From the NCBI GenBank assembly GCA_021496505.1, contig CP053031.1, positions 496,001 through 560,000 of the forward strand: 64,000 bases of DNA, written 5' to 3'. This DNA is from Thermoleophilia bacterium SCSIO 60948. GTDB taxonomy: Bacteria > Actinomycetota > Thermoleophilia > Solirubrobacterales > 70-9. Shown here one piece after another: positions 51,970 to 59,921 of the stretch. Made by a program: the position numbers and the translations under genes. Positions within the stretch are counted from its first letter, which is position 1. Every line of letters starts with the position of its first letter. The notes below the pieces were generated by a model, which had not been told where the DNA came from, ran no database searches, and saw nothing but the letters and a program-made list of their open reading frames with translations.

Positions 51970-52505
51970 GCGACCTGGCCACGGCGCTGGTGTTCTGGCC
52001 GGTCGCGGCGCTGATGCTGGCGAGCGCCCTCTACGTCTTCATCACCAGCTCGATGGCCCGCGCCGGGCTACTGCTGCTCGCCGCACTGGCCCTCGAGGGG
52101 TTGCTGTTCCTCGCGCTCGCCTCGGAGTTCCTCGGCGTCCTGATGCTGCTGATGATGAGCGCGGAGATGGTGATCATGGTCTTCTTCATGGTCATGTTCA
52201 TGCCCGACCCGGGCGGGCTGATGGGCATGGACATGATTCATGACAAGCGCCGCTCGATCGCCGCGGCCGCCGCCCTCGGCCTCGCCTTGGCGCTCGTCGC
52301 GGTGCTGACCGATTGGCCGGCCCGGGTGCTCCCCCCCGACGCGCCCGACGTACGGGCGATCGGCTTCGAGGTCATGGGACGCTCGATGTTCTCGTTCCTG
52401 TTCGCGGCGATGGCGATCCTGTTCACGATGGTCGGCGGAATCCTCGTCGCCAAGCAGGGCGGCCGCTACGCCACCGCAGGCTCGAATCGGGAGGCGGGGG
52501 CGTGA
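51966..52505 (+). CDS. nuoJ: Complex-I-like subunit NuoJ
   Basis: A 179-residue five-helix subunit. The TM3 region ASEFLGVLMLLMMSAEMVIMVFF resembles the NuoJ helix that forms a pi-bulge in complex I. A Met-rich loop (PDPGGLMGMDMIHD) follows. ATG 51966 overlaps the nuoH stop by 4 bp, and its own stop overlaps nuoK. Confidence 0.87.
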   Translation: MSDLATALVFWPVAALMLASALYVFITSSMARAGLLLLAALALEGLLFLALASEFLGVLMLLMMSAEMVIMVFFMVMFMPDPGGLMGMDMIHDKRRSIAAAAALGLALALVAVLTDWPARVLPPDAPDVRAIGFEVMGRSMFSFLFAAMAILFTMVGGILVAKQGGRYATAGSNREAGA

Positions 52506-52810
52506 TCTCGCTGCCGGTGATCCTCGTCGTCGCGGCGCTGCTGTTCGCGGTTGGCGTCTACGGCGTGCTGGGTCAGACCAACGCGGTGATGGTGATCATG
52601 GGCGTCGAGCTGATGCTCGGCGCCGCGATGCTCAACGTCGTGGGATTCATGCGCTACGCGTATCCGGAAGCCACCGGCGGCGCGTTCTTCGTACTGATCC
52701 TGATGACACTGATGGCGCTGGAGGCGGCGATCGGGTTCGGGCTGGTGATCGCCACGTTTCGCAACCGTCGCACGGCCGAGATCGACGACCTCGCCGATCT
52801 GAAGGGTTGA
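52502..52810 (+). CDS. nuoK: Complex-I-like subunit NuoK
   Basis: A 102-residue three-helix subunit homologous to MrpC. Both proton-path glutamates are kept: MGVELMLGAAMLN in TM2 and ALEAAIGFGLVIA in TM3. GTG 52502 overlaps nuoJ. nuoL begins one base after its stop. Confidence 0.92.
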   Translation: MISLPVILVVAALLFAVGVYGVLGQTNAVMVIMGVELMLGAAMLNVVGFMRYAYPEATGGAFFVLILMTLMALEAAIGFGLVIATFRNRRTAEIDDLADLKG

Positions 52811-52811
52811 C

Positions 52812-54623
52812 GTGCAGGTCCTGCTCTGGCTCACCGTGCTCGTGCCCGCCGCCGCGGCGCTGACGGTCGCGCTCGCCCGGCCCGCCGCGCGCTCGATCGC
52901 CGTCGCCGGGGCGCTGGCCGCCGCGGTGCCCGCCTGGGTGCTCGTGATCGCCGCCGCCGGAGGGGAGGAGGCCCGCTCGGCTGTGACGTGGCTGCCCGCC
53001 GGCGACCTCGAGGCGGGGCTGATGCTCGACGGGCTGGCGGCGGCGATGAGCGCGATCGTGGCCAGCGTCGGGCTCGTGGTCGTCGTCTACGCGACGGGCT
53101 ACTTCCGCGATCGAGCCGCCTCGGCTCTCACCGGGCTACTGGCGTTCCTCGCCGCGATGCAGGGTCTCGTCCTCGCCGAGGGGTTCCTGACGCTGCTCGT
53201 CTTCTGGGAGCTGGTCGGAGCGCTGTCGGCGCGGCTGATCGCGTTCAGTCGCGACGACTCGGCCGCGGCGCCAGGCGCTGTGCGCGCGTTCTTGACGACG
53301 CGGGCGGCCGACGTCGGCCTCTACGCGGCCGTCCTGGCGTTGCTGGCGGGCAGCGGCACGCTGGCCTTCGGGGCCGGGCGCCCCGATGGCGCGCTCGGCG
53401 CTCTGGTCGGCGTCGGGCTGGTGCTCGCGGCGATGGGAAAGAGCGCCCAAGCCCCGCTTCACACGTGGCTCGCGGGCGCGATGGCGGGCCCGACGCCGGT
53501 CTCGGCGCTGCTGCATTCCGCGACGATGGTCGCGGCCGGCGTGTTTCTGCTCGTGCGGTCGGGCGAGACGCTGGCGGGATGGCCGCTGGCTCTCGCCGGC
53601 TGGGTCGGGGCGCTGACCGCGGTGGCCGGGGCGGCGATCGCACTCGCCCAGACCGATCTGAAGCGCGTCCTCGCGGGCTCGACCACCAGCCAGCTCGGCC
53701 TGATGTTCGTCGGCGTGGCCGCCGGCGGGCCCGCCGTCGCGATCTTCCACCTCGTCTGTCACGCCGCCGGCAAGGCGGCGCTGTTCCTGTCGGCGGGGAT
53801 CTTCCAGCACGACCGCCACAGCACTTCCCTGACCGCGCTGGCCGGCGCCGGGCGCGGGGACCGAACGACGTTCGCGTTGTTCGCCGTCGGGGCGGCGTCG
53901 ATCGCGGCGGTTCCGCCGCTGGCCGCGTTCTGGAGCAAGGACGCGATCGTCGTCGCGGCGGAGTCGAACCCGGTCTGGCTCGTGCTCGTCCTCCTCGCCG
54001 CGGCGGGCAGCGCCGCCTACCTGCTGCGGCCGGCGCTGGTGCTGTGGCGTCGCGTTGACCACGACGGCACCCGCAGCAGGTCGGGGCGCCGGACGATGCT
54101 CGCGGCGACCGGCGTGCTGGCGGTGGCCTCGCTAGGGCTCGGGGTCCTCGGCGGCCCGATCGCGGAGTTGCTCGGCGCGCCGGCGCCCGAGACTTCGACG
54201 CTGAGCGTTGCCCTCTCGCTCGCGGCGCTCGTGCTCGGCGCCGCTGCCGTGCTCGCCGCGCCGCGGCTGCCGGCGGCGGCGGTCGCCGCCGCGCGAGAGC
54301 AGCTCTATGCGAATCAGTTGCTGCGCGGCGCCGTGCAGCGGCCGGCGCTCGCCCTGGCGCGCGCGCTCGACGTCGCCGACCGCCGCGTCGTCAACGCCGC
54401 CGTCGATGGCGTCGCCCGCGGCGGGCTGGCGCTGGCGCGCGCCGAGGACCGCGTCGAGCGTCGCGGGATCGACGCCGCGGTCGACGGTCTCGCGCGGCTT
54501 GTCGGCCGCGGCGGCCACGAGTCGACCCGGGTGCAGACGGGCCGCCTGCACGAGTATCTGCGCGACACGCTGCTCGGCGTCGGTGCGCTGGCCTTCATCC
54601 TCCTGCTCACGGCGGTGGTCTGA
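52812..54623 (+). CDS. nuoL: Complex-I-like antiporter-type subunit NuoL
   Basis: A 603-residue Mrp-type antiporter homologue with about 16 helices. Kept residues are the TM5 glutamate (LLVFWELVGALS), the TM7 lysine region (GKSAQAPLHTWLAGAMAGPTPVSALLHSATMV) and the TM8 region. The C-terminal part has an Ala/Arg-rich amphipathic stretch, which may be the lateral helix HL, and a final helix. GTG 52812 starts one base after nuoK. Retains the residues expected for proton movement. Confidence 0.9.
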   Translation: MQVLLWLTVLVPAAAALTVALARPAARSIAVAGALAAAVPAWVLVIAAAGGEEARSAVTWLPAGDLEAGLMLDGLAAAMSAIVASVGLVVVVYATGYFRDRAASALTGLLAFLAAMQGLVLAEGFLTLLVFWELVGALSARLIAFSRDDSAAAPGAVRAFLTTRAADVGLYAAVLALLAGSGTLAFGAGRPDGALGALVGVGLVLAAMGKSAQAPLHTWLAGAMAGPTPVSALLHSATMVAAGVFLLVRSGETLAGWPLALAGWVGALTAVAGAAIALAQTDLKRVLAGSTTSQLGLMFVGVAAGGPAVAIFHLVCHAAGKAALFLSAGIFQHDRHSTSLTALAGAGRGDRTTFALFAVGAASIAAVPPLAAFWSKDAIVVAAESNPVWLVLVLLAAAGSAAYLLRPALVLWRRVDHDGTRSRSGRRTMLAATGVLAVASLGLGVLGGPIAELLGAPAPETSTLSVALSLAALVLGAAAVLAAPRLPAAAVAAAREQLYANQLLRGAVQRPALALARALDVADRRVVNAAVDGVARGGLALARAEDRVERRGIDAAVDGLARLVGRGGHESTRVQTGRLHEYLRDTLLGVGALAFILLLTAVV

Positions 54624-56092
54624 TGCCGCTGCTGACGACCGCGGTCGCTCTGCCGCTCCTCGCCGCGGTCGTGGTGGGGCTCGTGCCGGCCCGGGCCGCC
54701 CGGGCGCCCCGCGCCCTGGCCCTCGTGACGAGCGCGCTGGTGCTCGGCGCGCTGATCGCCACGTGGGCGCGCTTCGACGCGGGAGCGGGAATGCAGCTCG
54801 TCGAGGAGGCGACGTGGATCCCGTCGATCGACGTCGCCTGGCGACTCGGCGTCGACGGCATGTCGCTCGCCCTGTCGCTGATGACCGCCGTGGTCTTCTT
54901 GCCGGCGATTCTCTACGGCGTCGGCCGGCGGCCGTTGTCGCGCGCTGCCGCGGCGCTGCTGCTGCTACTCGAGGGCGCGACGCTTGCCTTCTTCCTCGCC
55001 CAGGACTTCTTCCTGTTCTACGTCGCGTTCGACGTCACGCTGGTGGCGATGTACTTCCTGATCGCGCTGTGGGGCGAGGAGCAGCGCCGCTACGCCGCGC
55101 TCAAGTTCTTCCTCTACACGCTGATCGGGTCGCTGCCGGTGCTGATCGGGATCATCGTCCTGTTCCTTCAGGCCGAGCCGAACACGTTCGACATGATCCG
55201 GCTCGCTTCCGAGCAGCCCCTGGCCGGGGCGGGCGTCGGGGCGTCGCTGACGTTCCTGGCCTTCTTCGTCGGCTTCGCGATCAAGACCCCGATCGTCCCG
55301 TTTCACACCTGGCTGCCGGCCGCGCACGTCCAGGCGCCGACGGCCGGGTCGGTGCTGCTGGCGGGGGTGCTGCTGAAGATGGGCACCTACGGGCTGGTGC
55401 GGGTCAACCTGCAGATGCTGCCCGACGCGTTCGCGCAGTACGCGTTGCCGATCGCGATCCTCGGGCTCTTCAGCGCCCTCTACGGGGCACTGGTGGCGCT
55501 CGCCCAATCGGACTTCAAGCGCTTGGTCGCCTACACGTCGGTCAACCACATGGGCTACGTCGTGATCGGCGTCGCCGCCGCCGCCGCGCCCGGAATCAGC
55601 GCCTCCGCCCGCGATCTCGCCATCGACGGCGCCGTGCTGCAGATGATCGCCCACGGCCTCGTCACTGCGGCCTTGTTCTTCGCCGCCGGGTTCATCCTGA
55701 CCCGCGCCAAGACCCGCAACTTGGACGAGCTGTCAGGACTGATGCGCCCGATGCCGGTCTACGGGACCCTGACCGCGGTGGCGATGTTCGCCTCGCTCGG
55801 CCTGCCCGGGCTGGCCCAGTTCCCCGCCGAGCTGCAGATCTTCCTCGGGACATTCGACGTCTATCCGGCGATCGCGGTGACCGCGCTCCTCGGTCTCGTG
55901 GTGACCGCGGCGCTGTTCCTGCTCGCCCTCCAGCGGGCGTTCCTCGGTGAGACGAGCGATCGCTGGGCGGGACTGCGGGATCTCGGGGCGCGTGAGCTGG
56001 GGGCGCTCGTCCCGCTGATCGCTTTGACGGTGATCCTCGGCGTCTACCCGCGGCTCGCGCTCGACCTGATCTCCGCCGGAAGCTGGCTCTAG
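54623..56092 (+). CDS. nuoM: Complex-I-like antiporter-type subunit NuoM
   Basis: A 489-residue, roughly 14-helix subunit. The TM7 lysine segment IKTPIVPFHTWLPAAHVQAPT and TM8 are well kept. The TM5 key glutamate is replaced by Asp, VAFDVTLVAMYFLIALWG, where E. coli NuoM has a Glu (FFWEMML). The charge is preserved, but the side chain is shorter. ATG 54623 overlaps the nuoL stop (TGATG). Confidence 0.9.
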   Translation: MPLLTTAVALPLLAAVVVGLVPARAARAPRALALVTSALVLGALIATWARFDAGAGMQLVEEATWIPSIDVAWRLGVDGMSLALSLMTAVVFLPAILYGVGRRPLSRAAAALLLLLEGATLAFFLAQDFFLFYVAFDVTLVAMYFLIALWGEEQRRYAALKFFLYTLIGSLPVLIGIIVLFLQAEPNTFDMIRLASEQPLAGAGVGASLTFLAFFVGFAIKTPIVPFHTWLPAAHVQAPTAGSVLLAGVLLKMGTYGLVRVNLQMLPDAFAQYALPIAILGLFSALYGALVALAQSDFKRLVAYTSVNHMGYVVIGVAAAAAPGISASARDLAIDGAVLQMIAHGLVTAALFFAAGFILTRAKTRNLDELSGLMRPMPVYGTLTAVAMFASLGLPGLAQFPAELQIFLGTFDVYPAIAVTALLGLVVTAALFLLALQRAFLGETSDRWAGLRDLGARELGALVPLIALTVILGVYPRLALDLISAGSWL

Positions 56093-56099
56093 GTAGCCG

Positions 56100-57575
56100 A
56101 TGGACATGCTCGAGGAAACGCTGGCGATGGAGGACCGCATGCTCGCCGAGCTGGTCTGGCTGGCGCCGATCGGCGCCCTCGTCCTCGGCGCGATCGTCGC
56201 CATCTTGATGGCGCTGTTCGTCGCCCGCGGGCGCCAGGGCCTGGTCGGTGCCTGGGTTGCGCTCGCCCATCTGGCCGCCGCCGGCCTGGTCGTGGCGATC
56301 TGGCTGACCCGTGGCCCCGCGCGCGTCATGGAGGGCACGGTCAGCATGGACGGGCTCGCGCTGGCCGTCATCGGGCTGATCGCTGTCGCTGGCGCCGTCG
56401 TCGTCGCGCTCGCCCGGCCCGTCGTGGCCGGCACCGACCGCGAGGGCGAGTTCTATGCCGTCCTGACTGCCGCCAACCTCGGTGCCGCCGTCCTCGTAGC
56501 CGCCGCCGACATCGCCCTGGTCGCGATCGCGCTTGGGATGCTGTCGCTGACCTCGTTCGTCCTCACCGGGTACCTGCGCTCCTCGGCGGCGGGCAACGAG
56601 GCGTCTATCAAGTACTACATCTACGGCACGGTCGCCGGCGGCTCGATGATGTTCGGCTTCTCGTGGTGGTTCGGTCTGACCGGGGAGACCGGGCTCGACG
56701 CGATCGGCCAGAGCTTGCCGCAGGCGCCGACAGCGGCGCTGATCGCCTCCACCGCGCTCGTAGTGCTCGGGCTCGGCTACAAGGCCGCGCTCGTGCCCTT
56801 CCATTTCTGGACGCCCGACGTCTACGCCGGCGCCCCGCTGCCGGTCGCCGCCTACCTGTCGGTCCTCCCCAAGATCGCTGGGCTCGTCGCGCTCGCCCGT
56901 GTGCTGCCGCTGGCCCTGCCGGGAGACGCCGCCGGGTGGTCGACCGCGCTCGCCGTGATCGCCGCCGCGACGATGACGCTCGGCAACCTGGCCGCATTGT
57001 GGCAACGCGACGTCGTGCGCCTGCTCGCCTATTCCTCGATCGCTCAATCGGGCTACCTGCTGATGGGCGTCGCCGCCCTGTCGGCATCCGCGGAGGGGCT
57101 GCCCGCGCTCGTCTACTACGCGATCGCCTACACCGCCAGCAACCTCGCCGCCTTCGCCGTCGTGCTCGCAGTCCAGCGCGAGCGCGGCTCGGTCGACCTC
57201 GCCGCGTTCGCAGGCCTCGGCCGCGCCCACCCGTGGTGGACCGCAGCGCTCATCCTCGCCTTCCTCTCGCTGCTCGGCCTACCGCCGCTGAGCGGCTTCG
57301 TCGGCAAGCTCGGGGTGTTCACAGCGGCGATCGACTCCGGCCTGGCCTGGCTTGCGGTCGTCGCCGTGATCAACACGGTGATCTCGCTGTTCCCCTACCT
57401 GCGCGTGATCGCCCCGACGGTCCTCGACAGCGGCGAGGAGCAGCCGGCCGCGCGACCCGCGGGGGCGCCGCTCGCCGCGGCGCTTGCTATCGCAGCCATC
57501 GCCACCGTGGCGATCGGCCTCGTTGCCGAGCCGCTGCTGACGCTGGCCGAGAGTGCTACCATGCTCGCCAGCTGA
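56100..57575 (+). CDS. nuoN: Complex-I-like antiporter-type subunit NuoN
   Basis: A 491-residue subunit with about 14 helices. The TM7 lysine block GLGYKAALVPFHFWTPDVYAGAP and EASIKYYIYG are conserved. The TM5 segment reads IALGMLSLTSFVLTGY, where E. coli NuoN has FIGIELISLPLFGLVGY, so the key Glu is replaced by Gly. Proton coupling by this subunit is therefore doubtful. ATG 56100, 7 bp after nuoM. Last gene of the operon. Confidence 0.9.
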   Translation: MDMLEETLAMEDRMLAELVWLAPIGALVLGAIVAILMALFVARGRQGLVGAWVALAHLAAAGLVVAIWLTRGPARVMEGTVSMDGLALAVIGLIAVAGAVVVALARPVVAGTDREGEFYAVLTAANLGAAVLVAAADIALVAIALGMLSLTSFVLTGYLRSSAAGNEASIKYYIYGTVAGGSMMFGFSWWFGLTGETGLDAIGQSLPQAPTAALIASTALVVLGLGYKAALVPFHFWTPDVYAGAPLPVAAYLSVLPKIAGLVALARVLPLALPGDAAGWSTALAVIAAATMTLGNLAALWQRDVVRLLAYSSIAQSGYLLMGVAALSASAEGLPALVYYAIAYTASNLAAFAVVLAVQRERGSVDLAAFAGLGRAHPWWTAALILAFLSLLGLPPLSGFVGKLGVFTAAIDSGLAWLAVVAVINTVISLFPYLRVIAPTVLDSGEEQPAARPAGAPLAAALAIAAIATVAIGLVAEPLLTLAESATMLAS

Positions 57576-57638
57576 CGTTGCGGTGCCGAGCCGTAGGGCC
57601 GGTCGCCGGATCGCTTCGACGAGTACGCACGGCCGCGG

Positions 57639-58268
57639 CTATCCGTGCCTTACCGTGGCCAGCGACTGCCAGGTGATGCGCAAGATCACGGCAGTGATGG
57701 CTAGGCCGATCACCGGGTCGAGCCACTCGAGCCCCAAGGCGACCCCAGCCGCGCTCGCGACGACCGCCAGCGAGACATAGCCATCGGCGCGCGCGTGCGC
57801 GCCATCGGCAATCAGCGCCGGGCTATCGAGCCGCCGCCCGGCGCGCGTGCGGATGCGCGCCGCGACCTCGTTGCTCAGAAATCCCACCCCGCCGGCCGCT
57901 GCCAGCGCCCCGAGGTTGTCAAGGCGCTCGGGGTCGATCAGGCGCTCGACCGCGCTGACGCCAGCGACGACTGCGCTGATAAAGATCGTCGCTACGACTA
58001 CGTAGCCGGCCCAATGCTCGACGCGCCGGGAGCGCAGGAGGAAGGCCAGCCCGACCGGGATCGCGGTCGAGGCGTCGCCGAAGTTGTGGATCAAGTCGGC
58101 GAGCAGAGCGACGCTGCCCGTAGCCGTGAAGATGAGGAGCTGTGCGACGGCGCCGATTGCAAGCACCAGCAGCGAGATGCCTACGGCCCGCAGCCCCTCT
58201 CGCGAGCGCCGGATCGACGGGTCGACGCCACCGTGCGTGTGGCCATGGCTGTGCTCGCGGGCGCTCAC
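57639..58268 (-). CDS. Cation diffusion facilitator lacking the cytoplasmic C-terminal domain
   Basis: A 209-residue CDF transporter with a His-rich N-terminus (EHSHGHTHGG) and six helices. The transport site is intact: HNFGD in TM2 and HARAD in TM5 (two His-x3-Asp pairs), predicting Zn, Cd or similar export. The usual 80-90-residue dimerising C-terminal domain is missing, as the protein stops right after TM6. GTG 58268 overlaps the ArsR stop by 4 bp, so regulator and transporter form an operon. Confidence 0.85.
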   Translation of the reverse strand: MSAREHSHGHTHGGVDPSIRRSREGLRAVGISLLVLAIGAVAQLLIFTATGSVALLADLIHNFGDASTAIPVGLAFLLRSRRVEHWAGYVVVATIFISAVVAGVSAVERLIDPERLDNLGALAAAGGVGFLSNEVAARIRTRAGRRLDSPALIADGAHARADGYVSLAVVASAAGVALGLEWLDPVIGLAITAVILRITWQSLATVRHG

Positions 58269-58636
58269 CCGACGAGCTCGGCGGTCGGCGGAACCGGGTC
58301 CGGGCGCTGCAGCCGGAGGTGCTCGACGTGCGAGACGGCCTGGTCGAGCAATTCGGCAACGTGGCTGTCGTGCAAGCCGTAGACGACGTGCCGTCCGCGG
58401 CGTTCCCCGATCACGAGCCGCAGGTGGCGCAGTACCCGGAGCTGATGCGAGACCGCCGACTGTTCCATACCCACAGCCTCGGCGAGCTCGCCGACCGAGC
58501 AACCGCTGTCACGAAGTCGCCCGAGGATCAGAACGCGACTCGGAGTCGCCAGCGCCTGCATGACGTCGGCCACCTCGCGCGCGGTCGGCGCGTCGAGTGG
58601 GGCATCGGATAGGTGCGCCGTAGGTACGTGGCTCAC
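58265..58636 (-). CDS. ArsR/SmtB-family metal-sensing repressor (alpha-5 type)
   Basis: A 123-residue winged-helix repressor. The recognition helix lies in GMEQSAVSHQLRVLRHL. The last helix carries DSH-x10-HVEH, the Asp-x-His...His-x2-His/Glu alpha-5 site of SmtB/CzrA sensors for Zn, Co or Ni. It has no alpha-3 Cys-x-Cys. GTG 58636 is the start. It controls the CDF transporter next to it, probably through the TGAA/TTCA dyad at 58651. Confidence 0.9.
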   Translation of the reverse strand: MSHVPTAHLSDAPLDAPTAREVADVMQALATPSRVLILGRLRDSGCSVGELAEAVGMEQSAVSHQLRVLRHLRLVIGERRGRHVVYGLHDSHVAELLDQAVSHVEHLRLQRPDPVPPTAELVG

Positions 58637-58650
58637 AACACCAGCTTACA

Positions 58651-58672
58651 TGAACGTAGATTCAGATATTCA
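58651..58672. promoter_or_regulatory. ArsR-type operator/promoter
   Basis: An A+T-rich island in high-GC DNA with TGAA-N6-TTCA (58651-58664) and a further TTCA at 58669-58672, 15-36 bp upstream of the arsR start. The layout resembles SmtB/CzrA operators, imperfect dyads with TGAA/TTCA cores. Confidence 0.5.
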
Positions 58673-58711
58673 AGTGTTGCGGGGAACCACCCCGCGCGCC
58701 CAGTGCTGCCC

Positions 58712-58725
58712 TACGCTACGTAGGA
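58712..58725 (+). promoter_or_regulatory. Promoter-like TACG-N3-CGTA-GGA site
   Basis: TACG-cta-CGTA followed by GGA, fifth example of the island motif. It points toward the small membrane frame at 58772, whose start lies 47 bases downstream. Confidence 0.4.
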
Positions 58726-58771
58726 AACGAATCGCCGCGCGAACGGGAAGAGCGTTCCGGCGGCAGAAACG

Positions 58772-58930
58772 GTGCGGAGTTGGGTTCCCGCCGATTTGAG
58801 CGACCTGCGCCTACAGCCGCTGACCTGTTGCTCAGAGTTCGACTCGCTCGCCCGAATTACCTACTGGCGCTCTTACCTCGGCCTTCTCGTCGCGGCGGTC
58901 GTCGTCGCCGTCCTGCTGCTGACCCGCTGA
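58772..58930 (+). CDS. Possible tail-anchored small membrane protein
   Basis: A 52-residue frame from GTG 58772 (a TTG at 58796 is an alternative). The C-terminal 25 residues form one clear membrane helix, YWRSYLGLLVAAVVVAVLLL, preceded by a short polar part with two adjacent cysteines. No strong ribosome site. A promoter-like GTAGGA site lies upstream. It converges with the M56 gene, 25 bp apart. Unrecognised. Confidence 0.35.
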   Translation: MRSWVPADLSDLRLQPLTCCSEFDSLARITYWRSYLGLLVAAVVVAVLLLTR

Positions 58931-58955
58931 ACCGCTGGGCCGTCGACGCTCAGGC

Positions 58956-59921
58956 TTACGCGCAGACTGGCGCGGGTGTCGCGGTGCCGGCGCGCACCTC
59001 CTGGAGCCCGGACGAGCCGAGTGTGGGGATCGCAACAGCGAGCGTCAGCGTCAGACTGGCCGCAGTTACAGTAAGCGCCATACCGAGGGCCGGCAGAGGC
59101 CGTCGCCGACGCGGCACCGCCGGCCGTTCATCCATCAAAATCGACAGCCGCTCAGAGACCCCACTCCCGGCGAGTCCGAGACCGGCAACCGGCCTCGCGC
59201 CGGCCGCCTTGCAGATAGCGCTCGCAAGGGCCAGCGGGTTGCCGGTCGCCTGCACCGCGTACTCATCAGCGCTTCGTTCCAAGTGAAACCGAAGCATGGC
59301 AAGCGCCCGGCGCCCGCCCGGTAGGAGCCGAGAGGCGCCGAGGCAGAGCTGGCCGAAGACCACTGCGACCGCGTGCCGGCGAGCGGCGTGGCCCCACTCG
59401 TGGTGCAGGCTAGCGTCGAGCTCGGCCCTGTCGAGGACCACGAGCGCGCCGAGCGACACCACGACCTTCGGCCGCCGCACCCCGGCACAAGCGACCATCA
59501 CTTCGGATCCGTCGATCAGCAGGCTGCTCCGCGGGCCGGGTCCCAACGAACTGCGGCGGACCCATCCGGCGACCAGGCGGGCGCCCCTCCAGGCGGCGAA
59601 CAGCGCGGTGAACGAGGAGACGACGAGCAGCGCGACGGGCACGGTCAGGGCAATCCCGCCCAACCGGTGCCCGTCGAATCCCAGGTGGGACTCGAGCAAC
59701 GGGATAACGGCATGGATGCACCAGTGGGTGAGGAGAGTGAAAGCGTCCGTCGGCGCGACGATCAGGACGACGGTCAGAACCAGGGAGATGGCGAGTACCG
59801 CGCGCAGCGAGAGCACCGCAAGCCAGAGACAGGCGCCGGTCGTCGACGACAAGCGAGACTGGTTTATCGCGTGCGGGAGGACTACGAGGGCCGCCGCGAG
59901 CAGCGCCAGCGAAATCGTCAT
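58956..59921 (-). CDS. M56-family membrane metallopeptidase (BlaR1/MecR1-like sensor)
   Basis: A 321-residue protein with about four N-terminal helices and a cytoplasmic M56 zinc-peptidase domain with HHEWGHAARRH (HExxH motif) and ERSADEYA as third-ligand segment. One late hydrophobic helix ends the protein. No penicillin-sensor domain is present, so the signal is unknown. ATG 59921 overlaps the BlaI stop (ATGA). M56 proteins cleave their cognate BlaI repressors. Confidence 0.85.
   Translation of the reverse strand: MTISLALLAAALVVLPHAINQSRLSSTTGACLWLAVLSLRAVLAISLVLTVVLIVAPTDAFTLLTHWCIHAVIPLLESHLGFDGHRLGGIALTVPVALLVVSSFTALFAAWRGARLVAGWVRRSSLGPGPRSSLLIDGSEVMVACAGVRRPKVVVSLGALVVLDRAELDASLHHEWGHAARRHAVAVVFGQLCLGASRLLPGGRRALAMLRFHLERSADEYAVQATGNPLALASAICKAAGARPVAGLGLAGSGVSERLSILMDERPAVPRRRRPLPALGMALTVTAASLTLTLAVAIPTLGSSGLQEVRAGTATPAPVCA

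Noticed and set aside
49365-57575. Interpretation as an Mrp-type Na+/H+ antiporter or a hydrogenase-type complex
   Set aside because: NuoA, H and J homologues are absent from Mrp systems. The NuoD-like protein lacks the four NiFe-binding cysteines, and no small hydrogenase or NuoB/NuoI protein is encoded.
58780-59286. Plus-strand frame over the M56 peptidase gene
   Set aside because: Shadow of the M56 coding strand. The HHEWGH motif and coupling with BlaI identify the real gene.
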